From Methylotenera sp. (GTDB lineage Bacteria > Pseudomonadota > Gammaproteobacteria > Burkholderiales > Methylophilaceae): a DNA stretch of 64,000 nucleotides. This document shows, piece by piece, positions 45,525-54,000 of this stretch. Position numbers and translations under genes: made by a program. The stretch is taken from contig NZ_JAUXOY010000014.1 in the NCBI RefSeq assembly GCF_030684185.1, positions 156,001 to 220,000 of the forward strand. The letters are read 5' to 3'. The notes beneath the pieces are model-generated. The model had not been told where the DNA came from. It saw only the letters and a program-made list of their open reading frames with translations, and ran no database searches. The first letter of the stretch is position 1. Each line of letters starts with the position of its first letter.

Positions 45525-46988
45525 TTAATTAACTGATAAGTTTAAAGTTTTAGGTAATAAGATTGTAATGATCGTGCCGCCTCCAGGTCGGGCAACAAAC
45601 TTTAGCTCACCGCCTAAGACATCACATACCTTAAATGCAAAAGGAATGCCTAAACCAGTCCCAAATCTTTTGGTGGTTGGCGCGCTCATCGCGCTTGGGT
45701 CTGGTGTAAACGGCATGCCACAACCGCGATCTAGCAGTTGGAGTGTAAATGTTGTAGGCTTAACTTTAAGCATGATTTCTATACCACTACCTTTTGTTGA
45801 AGCATCAACTGCATTCAAGACTAAGTTGTAGATTACCTGCTCTAATAAATGCTGGTCTGTAAAAACAGTAATATTTTCAGGCCACTTCGGAAGTGTGAGT
45901 GGTATTGATTTCTCTTTAATTTTTTGCTGAAGCGGCGCCAACGCCCCTTCAATAATATCTTTGATGCTGGTATAGCTAGGCTGAGGTTTAAGCGGCAGTA
46001 AATAAGCTAGCAACGCACCAGTCCAGCGTTCCAGCCTGTCAACAGTATCAATGATGCCGCGTATTGATTCTCTCGCATCCAGGTCTAGTCCAGGATCGTC
46101 CATCACCTGAGCGGTTGCACGGATACTCGCCAATGGATTGCGAATGTTATGTGCCAGCATGGGAACCAGTAGACCTTGTGCCGCCTGTTTTTCTGTTCGT
46201 ACTAAAGATTCCTGACTAATTATTAATCTATCTGCCATGTTATTAATAGCGTTTGAAACGGCAGCAAGCTCTGCAACACCTTCATCTGGTGCTCTAAAAG
46301 TAAGGTTGCCAGCACTGATCTCAGACGTTGCTTTTAATACGTCATTCAGCGGTTTTACAATGGCGCGTTTTAGAAACACTCTTGAAAATATGAGTAATAA
46401 CACAGCAAGAGCCAGTGGAATAATAAGTAATATAGTTGAGGTTTGTTTGGTCTTTATAAGCTGGCTATCAAGCTCAATTTGCTTTTGATGAAGTAGTTCC
46501 TCAGTGCGCGCAAGAATTTCTTCATAACGCTTAAAAAGGCCTGTTTCTATGTCTGTATTTAAGGCGCGCTTCAGTACATCGCTATTAGTACTTTGATATT
46601 GGTTAAATAGTGCAGGTGTTTCAATGACAAATTTTTTGTAATTTTCATGAAGGTCGTTAATGGCTGCTTTTTCAGCCTCGCCAACAGTAATTTTTTTTAA
46701 TTCAACAAAGTGCGCTTCTACTGTAATTGTAAAGTTATCATATTCAGCTTGCGCGCCTTCGTCATCTAAAAAATAGGCATCAAATAACTCTTTCATTTGT
46801 CGGTACAAGTCGCCGCGAGTTTGTTGAACTTCTGTGACTAACGAGCTAATTCGACTCGCTTCTTGGCTGGATTTTTCCCACAAATGGATGCCGATTGCAC
46901 CCGCTGCGGCAGCTAGTATGATAAGTAAAATGAAAGCCAGCTCGTGAATGAGCAGTAAGTCTTTTAGAGATCTGTTTTTTTTAATCAC
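45525..46988 (-). CDS. Orphan sensor histidine kinase
   Basis: 487 aa. Membrane helices at about 13-35 and 185-205 flank a helical periplasmic sensor. A HAMP domain (about 205-260) leads to a HisKA-type domain with His280 in MLAHNIRNPLASIRATAQVM and a C-terminal ATPase (NLVLNAVDAS, LLDRGCGMPFT, GTGLGIPFAFKV). The NIRNP form of the H-box is that of NtrB/AtoS-like kinases. No response regulator is adjacent. It starts 21 bases after tonB, which suggests one transcript. Confidence 0.87.
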   Translation of the reverse strand: MIKKNRSLKDLLLIHELAFILLIILAAAAGAIGIHLWEKSSQEASRISSLVTEVQQTRGDLYRQMKELFDAYFLDDEGAQAEYDNFTITVEAHFVELKKITVGEAEKAAINDLHENYKKFVIETPALFNQYQSTNSDVLKRALNTDIETGLFKRYEEILARTEELLHQKQIELDSQLIKTKQTSTILLIIPLALAVLLLIFSRVFLKRAIVKPLNDVLKATSEISAGNLTFRAPDEGVAELAAVSNAINNMADRLIISQESLVRTEKQAAQGLLVPMLAHNIRNPLASIRATAQVMDDPGLDLDARESIRGIIDTVDRLERWTGALLAYLLPLKPQPSYTSIKDIIEGALAPLQQKIKEKSIPLTLPKWPENITVFTDQHLLEQVIYNLVLNAVDASTKGSGIEIMLKVKPTTFTLQLLDRGCGMPFTPDPSAMSAPTTKRFGTGLGIPFAFKVCDVLGGELKFVARPGGGTIITILLPKTLNLSVN

Positions 46989-47009
46989 AGTTGTCTGGGA
47001 AATATTTGA

Positions 47010-47756
47010 TTACTGTTCTTCAAGCTTGAATGGGATGGGCACTTTGATACTAAAATTATTGCCGCGCAAAGATTCTGGCGGGGCAGGAAAAGGCGATGCT
47101 TTTTCAACCATTTCCAATGCCTGTTTGTCTAGACTTTCATATCCGCTAGACTGAATAATTTTTTTTGATTTAAGCTTGCCATTACCATCAAGTTGCAACT
47201 CGACAACAGCTTCACCTTGCCAGCCACGCATCTGTGCGATTCTCGGGTATTGTTTGTGTTTACCAATGGCCCCCCATAAAGTGTTGCCATATCTACCGCG
47301 CGCATCATCAATGTCTTCTTGGCTTGGGCCTACAGGTTTTGGTGGTTCAGGTATGGCCACAGGTGCAGGTGGCACAGGTGATGGCGTAGCATCGGTTTTA
47401 GGGGAAACTGCAATCACCTCAGTTTGAGGCGTTACTGTGGCAGGTGGTGGCTGGTAAGGCGTAGGCTCATCTTTCACCACAGTAGGTGTTGGTAAGGGTT
47501 TGACGATGGGTTTTAGTTCAGGTTTAACTTTGGGTTTAATTGGCTCAGGTTGCGGCTGAACAGGCTCTGGTATTGCAACTGGCGGCGGCTCAGGTTTCTT
47601 TGCCAACTGCACAACTATTAAATCAGGTTGCTTAACTTCATCAGATTTTAGATTAGGAATTACATAAGCCAGCAAGCCGTGCAATAGCATTGAGCTGATA
47701 ATGGCCCAGATAAGAGTATTTTCATTAATAGTGGAATGTTTAACTGCGAGATTCAA
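47010..47756 (-). CDS. tonB: TonB-family energy transducer
   Basis: 248 aa. An N-terminal membrane helix (about 15-37, WAIISSMLLHGLLAYVIPNL) with the conserved Ser-His motif is followed by a very Pro-rich region with Lys/Glu (about 50-150), then the C-terminal TonB domain (KHKQYPRIAQMRGWQGEAVV; LLDGNGKLKS-like). It transfers energy to outer-membrane receptors. No exbB/exbD is beside it; tolQR at the other end of the window may not substitute. Co-oriented with the histidine kinase. Confidence 0.87.
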   Translation of the reverse strand: MNLAVKHSTINENTLIWAIISSMLLHGLLAYVIPNLKSDEVKQPDLIVVQLAKKPEPPPVAIPEPVQPQPEPIKPKVKPELKPIVKPLPTPTVVKDEPTPYQPPPATVTPQTEVIAVSPKTDATPSPVPPAPVAIPEPPKPVGPSQEDIDDARGRYGNTLWGAIGKHKQYPRIAQMRGWQGEAVVELQLDGNGKLKSKKIIQSSGYESLDKQALEMVEKASPFPAPPESLRGNNFSIKVPIPFKLEEQ

Positions 47757-47902
47757 AACAAAAAAATACCTAACAAATTTGAAGAGTTTGATTGAAAAAA
47801 TTAAACCAATTGAAAATTATACAACAAGCCTGCTCAGTCACTGATACCGTATTGTAATTGAGCTAAATAGAAAAAATTTAGCTAAGTACAAAAGTATCAC
47901 GA

Positions 47903-49201
47903 CTAAACAATACCATCCAGCACTTGCACTTGTACAATAGTGCCAGCCTCTAAATTGCCTATAGACTCATTTAGGACAATAAAACAGTTGGCCAGTGACA
48001 TGGAACTTAAAATGGCCGAGCCTTGTGCTCCCGTTGGTTTTACCTTCCATACACCATCAGTATCAGTAAATAATATGCCACGCTGATACTCAGTGCGGCC
48101 AGTTTGTTTTTTAATATTTTCAGTGCACACTACATTGAATATTGGTAAAGGTGCAGGGCTGGCTTGCCCCATTAACATGAGCATCGCTTCACGCACAAAT
48201 TGATAAAACGTTACCATCACCGCAACAGGGTTACCGGGCAGGCCGAAATAGTGCGCGGCTTTTATTTTGCTTCCTTGAACTTTACCATAAGCAAGAGGCC
48301 GCCCTGGTTTCATGGCGATTTTCCAAAATACTACTTGGCCATGTTTAGCTAAAAGTAACTTCATGTAATCTGCCTCACCTACTGAAACGCCGCCGCTGGT
48401 AATGACAACATCGGCTTGTTCTGCGGCTTTAAGCAGTGTACTTTCAAGTAATTCAGCATCATCAGCAATCGCGCCCAAGTCGATAATTTCAACACCTAAG
48501 CGACTTAACATGCCATAAAGCGTGTAGCGGTTGCTATCGTATACCTGGCCTGTATTTAAAGGTTCACCTACGCTTGCTAATTCATCGCCGGTAGAAAAAA
48601 AAGCAACTTTTAACTTACGATAAACGCTCACTTTGCCAATACCCAGTGAAGCAATTAGCCCTAAATCCGCCGCGCGTATCATGTGGCCTGTACCCAATAC
48701 CATTTGGCCCTGCTGTAAATCTTCGCCAGCATAACGTACGTTCATTTTGCGTTTTGGCGCTTCGGAGAAATTGATTTGATCACCAGTCAGTGTCACTCTT
48801 TCTTGCACAATGACGGTATCAGTTCCCCTAGGCATCATGCCGCCAGTCATAATCCGCACGCACTCGTCGGGCTTAACTTCACCGTCAAAAGCTTTTCCGG
48901 CAAATGCAGTGCCTATTACTTTAAGCGCTGTAGATTTTTCAAGGTTGATATCATCTGCATTAAACGCATAACCATCCATTGCTGAGTTATCGTAATTTGG
49001 CACATTAGATGGTGATAATATATCAGCAGCTAATACACGCCCTAAACTCTCACGTATCGATAAATGCTCAGTTTCCATCACAGGGCTTAAAAACTGTTTG
49101 ATAAATTGCCGTGCTTTAGCTACAGGCATGGAGTTTGGGTCGTAGTCATCCATACAGCTGGGGTTGGTAATTAACTGTGAAATGGTGGTTGGCTGAGTCA
49201 T
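47903..49201 (-). CDS. moeA: Molybdopterin molybdotransferase MoeA
   Basis: 432 aa from ATG at 49201 (the TTG at 49234 is less likely). MoeA blocks: VPNYDNSAMDGYAF near the N-terminus, MTGGMMPRGTDTVIVQE, DELASVGEPL, and SGGVSVGEADYMK and LPGNPVAVMVTF. It inserts molybdate into adenylylated molybdopterin. Its partner enzymes mobA and moaA continue in the same direction 6.7 kb away, beyond the CRISPR locus. Confidence 0.95.
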   Translation of the reverse strand: MTQPTTISQLITNPSCMDDYDPNSMPVAKARQFIKQFLSPVMETEHLSIRESLGRVLAADILSPSNVPNYDNSAMDGYAFNADDINLEKSTALKVIGTAFAGKAFDGEVKPDECVRIMTGGMMPRGTDTVIVQERVTLTGDQINFSEAPKRKMNVRYAGEDLQQGQMVLGTGHMIRAADLGLIASLGIGKVSVYRKLKVAFFSTGDELASVGEPLNTGQVYDSNRYTLYGMLSRLGVEIIDLGAIADDAELLESTLLKAAEQADVVITSGGVSVGEADYMKLLLAKHGQVVFWKIAMKPGRPLAYGKVQGSKIKAAHYFGLPGNPVAVMVTFYQFVREAMLMLMGQASPAPLPIFNVVCTENIKKQTGRTEYQRGILFTDTDGVWKVKPTGAQGSAILSSMSLANCFIVLNESIGNLEAGTIVQVQVLDGIV

Positions 49202-49275
49202 TTTAGTGTGTTTATTTAAAAATCTAGATAACAAAATTAAGTGATGATACTTAAATTTCAGTCTATGGGTAACAA

Positions 49276-49376
49276 TATAAAGAAAAGGGCAAACCTAAGT
49301 TTGCCCCTTATATCGGTGGGTCGCTTTTACACGAACCCTTGTTGCCGATAGTCCCCACCATCGGAATACCTGATAT
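49276..49376 (-). ncRNA. tracrRNA for the type II-C system
   Basis: Read on the minus strand: an anti-repeat (49379-49341) matching the array repeat with a few changes, e.g. ATTCCGATGGTGGGG shared exactly; then a nexus-like hairpin GGGTTCG/CGACCC (about 49338-49317); then a terminator stem GGGGCAAAC/GTTTGCCC with TTAG loop (49308-49287) followed by TTTTCTTT. Pairing with a crRNA that begins GTTCCGATACCCC leaves bulges of one and two bases in the anti-repeat. A possible -35/-10 is TTGTTA and TATATC with 18 bases between (minus strand, about 49403-49374). Exact ends are estimates. Confidence 0.82.
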
Positions 49377-49379
49377 ATT
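49371..49379 (+). promoter_or_regulatory. Extended -10 facing cas9, inside the anti-repeat
   Basis: TGATATATT (TGn plus TATATT) lies at the position that corresponds to the TGATAAAAT end of each array repeat. A start about 7 bases on would give a 30-base leader with AAAGGG (49403-49408) before the cas9 ATG. Confidence 0.55.
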
Positions 49380-49415
49380 GGCATTGTTACATCAATAACA
49401 ATAAAGGGCAATAGC

Positions 49416-52400
49416 ATGCGTTATCGTGTTGGTTTGGATGTGGGGACGGCTTCATTAGGCGTAGCGGCATTTTCACTTGATGAAAGTAATAATCCGTTAG
49501 ATTTGGTTTGGAAGCACGTGCGAATTTTTGATGAGCCGTTAGAAAAAAGCCAAGCAGGGCTGAAGTCTAAAAAAGCGGGTCGTCGAGCCGCGCGTATGCA
49601 ACGACGTCAAATTGATAGACGTTTAGGTAGAACCAAAGCGATTGCTACTTTATCGTCTTTGTTAGGTATTCAAATTGAGCCATCTATTGATAGTGGGCGC
49701 ACTCTTTTAGAAATTCGTGCGCAAGCCGCACGTAAACAAATTGAATTATCCGATTTAATCCGTGTGTTTATTCGCTTGGGTAAGCGGCGAGGATATGGCG
49801 GTGAATTTCGTCCTAAGAAAGAAGGCGCAAAACTCGGAGAAGTGGAAGGTGGCAACCATGACCTCAAAACTGAGATGCAGGCATTGGCGCAAAGTAAAGG
49901 GCTTGATGCTGTAACTCTGGGCGAATTTTTATATCAGCGATGGTTAAACGGCAAGCCAACCAAGTTAAAAATTAAAGAACCTGAAGATAAAACCACTGAG
50001 GGCAAAAACCTTTACGCACTGCGTAGTCAGCTAGTTGTGGAATTTGAGCAAATCTGGCAAACGCAATCTGCCTTTTATCCAATCTTAAATTCACAACACG
50101 AAGGCAAACCTCTTAAAGAAGCTTTTCATCGTGCAATTTTCTATCAACGCCCATTAAAAGCCGTAGGTGGCATGGTGGGGCAATGTGGATTAGAGCCTAC
50201 ATTAGCTCGCGCACCACGTGCGCAGTTGGCTTTTCAGCATTTTAGAATTGAAAAAACACTGGCTGATTTACGTTGGGGTGCGGGTAAACGGGCAGAGAAA
50301 TTATCAGCAGCGCAAAAACAAGTAATCCGCCAATTGTGTGATGAAAAAGACGTAGTGAAATTTGAAGCGATTTACAAAGCACTAGAAACCGCAGATAGCC
50401 CCAAACCTGAAACCAAAGGCTTAAATTTAGATAGATTAAGCCGTGATGAAATACCAGGTAACAAAACCAACCAAGTATTTCGTAAGTTAGATTTGGGTGA
50501 TGCGTGGCAGGCGTTAGACGAGCGCACACAAATTCAAGTGATTAACTTTTTGGCTGATTTAGGCTCGCCTGAGCAGTTAGATGACCCACTGTGGCATACA
50601 CGTTTTGCTAAAGCAGACGGCACCATGCGTCAATTGCCAGAGGCTTTTGTGGCGTTTATCAACTTGTTAAAAAGCCATGAGAAATTTGACCGACTAAGCA
50701 AAATGGGCTTTGAGGGTGGGCGCGCCTCTTACTCAATTAAAGCACTCAAAAAGCTGATTGATTGGCTAGATACGCCGTGGTGGCTCGATGGCTGGCAAGG
50801 TGAAATGCGACCTGATGAAGATGCTGCGGTTCGCGTATGTTACCCAGAAAGTTTTAATAAGCCTGTTGCGTTGAAAGATAAGCTGGATTTTGCGCTAAGC
50901 ACTGGCAACGCCGTGGTGGATGGCTCGCTACGCCAAATGCGCTATGTGTTAAACCGCATGATGGCGGATTTAGGCGCACAGCCAGAGCAAATTGTGGTGG
51001 AAATGGCTCGTGAGATGAGCGTGGGCGTGAGTAAGCGTAATGAACGTGAAAGTGAAAATAACAAAAATCGCACTGCACGCATTAAGGCAGAAGATGAAAT
51101 ATGCAATCACGGTGTAACCGTTACGCCATCACGTGTGCGCCGTTACTTGCTTTGGGTAGAGCAAGGCAAAGGGCATTGCCCGTATTGTACCAAGCCTATC
51201 ACTTTGGGTGATGCGCTCAATGGCGCAGAAACTGAATACGAGCATATTCTGCCAAAATCGCTCACGCAAGTGGGTTTAAAGCGTAGCGAGATTGTCTTAG
51301 CGCATCGCAATTGCAATCAAGAAAAAGGCAATCGCACACCTTATCAAGCATGGGGGCATGATGATAATCGCTGGCAAATCATACAAGTGCGGGCTAAATA
51401 CTTTGTTGATAACAGGCAATTTCGTAAAGCCAAGTTATTATTGCTAGCAGACTTTGAAGCAGAAGTGCTGACAGATGAATCTATTGACGGCTTTGCTGAT
51501 AGACAATTTCACCAAACCTCATGGATAGCCAAAGAAGCCGCGCAATGGTTGCAAGGTGTTTGCAAAACGCCCGTTTCAGTTTCGCGCGGCGAACTCACTG
51601 CCATGTTGCGCCGTAAATGGAAGCTGGAAACGGTGATTCCGCAAGCGCGAGCGGAAGAAAGATTGCCGATTTTAGATGAAGAAATGCAAGTCATCAGCGT
51701 GGAAGATTTTGAAAAATATCGTGACGTGTGGGAAGGTCACAGGGTGCTAGATAGTCATGGGCATTTAGATAAATCGCGCCATACCGACCGAAAACTCAAT
51801 AAACGTATAGACCACAGACATCATTTGATTGATGCGATAACCATTGGACTGACTTCGCGTAGCTTGTTTCAAAAAATGGCAAGCCAATACAAAATAGATA
51901 GCGAGCGCGAGGCGAGAGGGCAGAAGCCTAGGTTAGAAGTTGGTGAGCCGCCGATTAAAAATGTGCGTGAAGTAGCTTTAGCGGCCATTAGAGAATGCCC
52001 ACTTTCAATTAAGCCTGACCGTTATCCTGATGGGGCGATATTTCAAGAAACGGCCTATGGGATAGCGGTTAAAGAGGGCGAAGATAAAGCACGATTAGCT
52101 TTGCGCGTTAAAGTGGCAGATTTAATTGACCGCAAAAAAGGCACGGTAGAGCAAGCGCATAAAGCCATTCAAAGTATTGTGAGCGTAACGATTAGAGAAA
52201 TTATTTTTAAAGAATTTGAAAGTAGAATTGCTTCGGGTAAATCTGCCCCTGAAGCCTTGGCTATGCCTATTTACCAAACAATGTACGGTCAGCGCGTAGA
52301 GATTAAAAAGGTGAAATGTTTTACAGGTAATTATGCGGATGATGTGGCGATTATTAGCCATACTAGCAAAGATGGGCGTGAGCATTTGAAGCGGTTACCT

Positions 52401-52715
52401 AATGCTGGTTATGCTTATCTTGAAACGGAAATGTTTGATGGCCGTATAGGCAAACAAGAGCTTGTTAATACGCACCAAGCCATGAAGCGCAAACGTAAAC
52501 CATTATCTGAAAATATGGTGCGTTTACATAAAGGTGATACGGTTTTAGATAGTAAAGACGGTAAAAAGTACCGAATAGGGTATTTCGCTGCTGTTGGCAG
52601 TGTGTTCTTAATTCCTATTGTTGACCCACGTGCATTTGATGCAATTAAAGAGGCTGAATCAGGTAAGAAGAAAGTCTCTTTTAGTCAAGTAATACGATTA
52701 AAACGACTTGATTAG
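49416..52715 (+). CDS. cas9: Cas9 nuclease, type II-C
   Basis: 1099 aa, in the II-C size range. RuvC-I has Asp8 (YRVGLDVGTASLGVAAF); an Arg-rich bridge helix follows (KKAGRRAARMQRRQIDRRLG, about 50-70). RuvC-II has Glu529 (EQIVVEMAREMS). The HNH domain carries a zinc pair CPYC and catalytic His610 in ETEYEHILPKSL, with HRNCNQEKGNR after it. RuvC-III has His803 and Asp806 in HHLIDAITIGL. All residues needed to cut both strands are present. The C-terminal ~200 residues would be the PAM-interacting domain (KRLPNAGYAYLETEMFDG, LHKGDTVLDSKDGKKYRIGY). An AAAGGG ribosome-binding site lies 7 bases before the ATG. Confidence 0.96.
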   Translation: MRYRVGLDVGTASLGVAAFSLDESNNPLDLVWKHVRIFDEPLEKSQAGLKSKKAGRRAARMQRRQIDRRLGRTKAIATLSSLLGIQIEPSIDSGRTLLEIRAQAARKQIELSDLIRVFIRLGKRRGYGGEFRPKKEGAKLGEVEGGNHDLKTEMQALAQSKGLDAVTLGEFLYQRWLNGKPTKLKIKEPEDKTTEGKNLYALRSQLVVEFEQIWQTQSAFYPILNSQHEGKPLKEAFHRAIFYQRPLKAVGGMVGQCGLEPTLARAPRAQLAFQHFRIEKTLADLRWGAGKRAEKLSAAQKQVIRQLCDEKDVVKFEAIYKALETADSPKPETKGLNLDRLSRDEIPGNKTNQVFRKLDLGDAWQALDERTQIQVINFLADLGSPEQLDDPLWHTRFAKADGTMRQLPEAFVAFINLLKSHEKFDRLSKMGFEGGRASYSIKALKKLIDWLDTPWWLDGWQGEMRPDEDAAVRVCYPESFNKPVALKDKLDFALSTGNAVVDGSLRQMRYVLNRMMADLGAQPEQIVVEMAREMSVGVSKRNERESENNKNRTARIKAEDEICNHGVTVTPSRVRRYLLWVEQGKGHCPYCTKPITLGDALNGAETEYEHILPKSLTQVGLKRSEIVLAHRNCNQEKGNRTPYQAWGHDDNRWQIIQVRAKYFVDNRQFRKAKLLLLADFEAEVLTDESIDGFADRQFHQTSWIAKEAAQWLQGVCKTPVSVSRGELTAMLRRKWKLETVIPQARAEERLPILDEEMQVISVEDFEKYRDVWEGHRVLDSHGHLDKSRHTDRKLNKRIDHRHHLIDAITIGLTSRSLFQKMASQYKIDSEREARGQKPRLEVGEPPIKNVREVALAAIRECPLSIKPDRYPDGAIFQETAYGIAVKEGEDKARLALRVKVADLIDRKKGTVEQAHKAIQSIVSVTIREIIFKEFESRIASGKSAPEALAMPIYQTMYGQRVEIKKVKCFTGNYADDVAIISHTSKDGREHLKRLPNAGYAYLETEMFDGRIGKQELVNTHQAMKRKRKPLSENMVRLHKGDTVLDSKDGKKYRIGYFAAVGSVFLIPIVDPRAFDAIKEAESGKKKVSFSQVIRLKRLD

Positions 52716-52717
52716 CT

Positions 52718-53638
52718 ATGTCAGAACACCGTATTCTGCTCATTGAAAATCCTGCTTCGCTTTCAGTCGATTTAGGCAGGTTACGCATTAGGCGGGACGG
52801 CTTCGACGATCACTTCGTATTGCCCAAAGACATTGCCGTGTTGTGTTTGCATCATCATACAATCCAAGTATCAGTGCAGGCGTTGCGAGGCTTGGCAGAA
52901 GCGGGTGCGAGTGTATTGGTGACCGATGAAATCCACCACCCCTGCGCATGGTTTTTGCCGCATGCGGGCAATGGCGATTTAGTGCGACGGCTACGTCAGC
53001 AAATGGTGTTCGATAGTAGTGAAACCAAAGGCAAGCTGTGGCAAGCCCTTGTGCAGGCAAGGCTTAATACGCAAGCCACAAACTTACGCACCTTAAACCG
53101 CAAAGGCGCATTACGGTTAGAGCGTTTAGCGCAAGAAGTGCAACCCGCTGACAAAACTAAATGCGAGGGGCAGGGTGCAAAACATTATTGGGCGTATTTG
53201 TTTGAGGCTGAATTTAGTCGTGAAAAGCAAGGTGCGGAAGACGCGATTAACGCACGGCTTAATTTTGGCTACGCGGTGTTGCGTTCAATGATTGCAAGGT
53301 CTTTAGTGATGGCAGGTTTAAACCCTGCGTTAGGTTTAGGGCATTGCAGTATGGAAAATCCTTTCAATTTGGCGGATGACTTTATTGAGCCGTATCGCTT
53401 TGTGGTGGAGCGGCATGTTGCAAGCAACCATGCGGGCGAATTTAACAGCCAAGTGCGAAAAGAAATGCTAAATTTTGTGACCCAAGAAATTAAACTTAAC
53501 GGTGCTGGCTACCGCCTACCCGCAGCCATCAATGAAAGTGTGGCGAGCTTTGTACGCATATTAGATGGCAGAGCCAAGCAATTAAGCCTGCCAGAAGATA
53601 TGCTTACGCAAGCAGATGATGAAGAATCATGGGCGTAA
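52718..53638 (+). CDS. cas1: Cas1 integrase
   Basis: 306 aa, starts 2 bases after cas9. The N-terminal beta-sandwich (HRILLIENPASLSVDLGRL) and helical catalytic domain are typical of type II Cas1. Likely metal ligands are Glu in CEGQGAKHYWAYLF (about residue 148), His in LGLGHCSMENPFNL (about 207) and Glu/Asp in LADDFIEPYRF (about 220). With Cas2 it inserts new spacers. No csn2 or cas4 is present, which supports subtype II-C. Confidence 0.95.
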   Translation: MSEHRILLIENPASLSVDLGRLRIRRDGFDDHFVLPKDIAVLCLHHHTIQVSVQALRGLAEAGASVLVTDEIHHPCAWFLPHAGNGDLVRRLRQQMVFDSSETKGKLWQALVQARLNTQATNLRTLNRKGALRLERLAQEVQPADKTKCEGQGAKHYWAYLFEAEFSREKQGAEDAINARLNFGYAVLRSMIARSLVMAGLNPALGLGHCSMENPFNLADDFIEPYRFVVERHVASNHAGEFNSQVRKEMLNFVTQEIKLNGAGYRLPAAINESVASFVRILDGRAKQLSLPEDMLTQADDEESWA

Positions 53639-53961
53639 ATGGGTGGCGCGTAATGTGGGTGATATGTGTATATGATTGCCCGATGATAGACTCTGATGCG
53701 CGGCACGATTACACTATTTTTCGCAAAAGTTTGTTGCAAGAAAATTTTGTGCAACTGCAAAATTCGCTTTATGTACACCATTTTCCAACCCTTGCGGTGG
53801 GTGAGGCGACGATTATTAGGCTGCGTCCGCTCATTCCAAAAGACGCACAAGTGGCTTTTTTTATCGTTACAGACAAACAATACGGCATGACCAAAGAATT
53901 TTTTGGTACACGCCCCACAAGGAAAAAGCCCAACATGCCAGAGCAAGTTGAGCTTTTTTAA
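53629..53961 (+). CDS. cas2: Cas2
   Basis: 110 aa from ATG at 53629, overlapping the end of cas1 by 10 bases. The family start WRVMWVICVYDCPM (with the first-strand Asp) and RKSLLQENFVQLQNSLYVHH are typical of type II Cas2; the GWRVMW lead-in is also found in other II-C Cas2 proteins, which is why I keep this start instead of the ATG at 53653. Pairs with Cas1 in spacer integration. The array begins 39 bases after the stop. Confidence 0.93.
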   Translation: MGVNGWRVMWVICVYDCPMIDSDARHDYTIFRKSLLQENFVQLQNSLYVHHFPTLAVGEATIIRLRPLIPKDAQVAFFIVTDKQYGMTKEFFGTRPTRKKPNMPEQVELF

Positions 53962-54000
53962 CTACAATTACCATTTAAAACAATAGATTGTGAATAATCT

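Noticed and set aside
49341-49379. Repeat-like sequence upstream of cas9 read as an isolated CRISPR repeat
   Set aside because: It differs from the array repeat at several positions and is followed on the minus strand by a nexus-like hairpin and terminator, so it is the tracrRNA anti-repeat.
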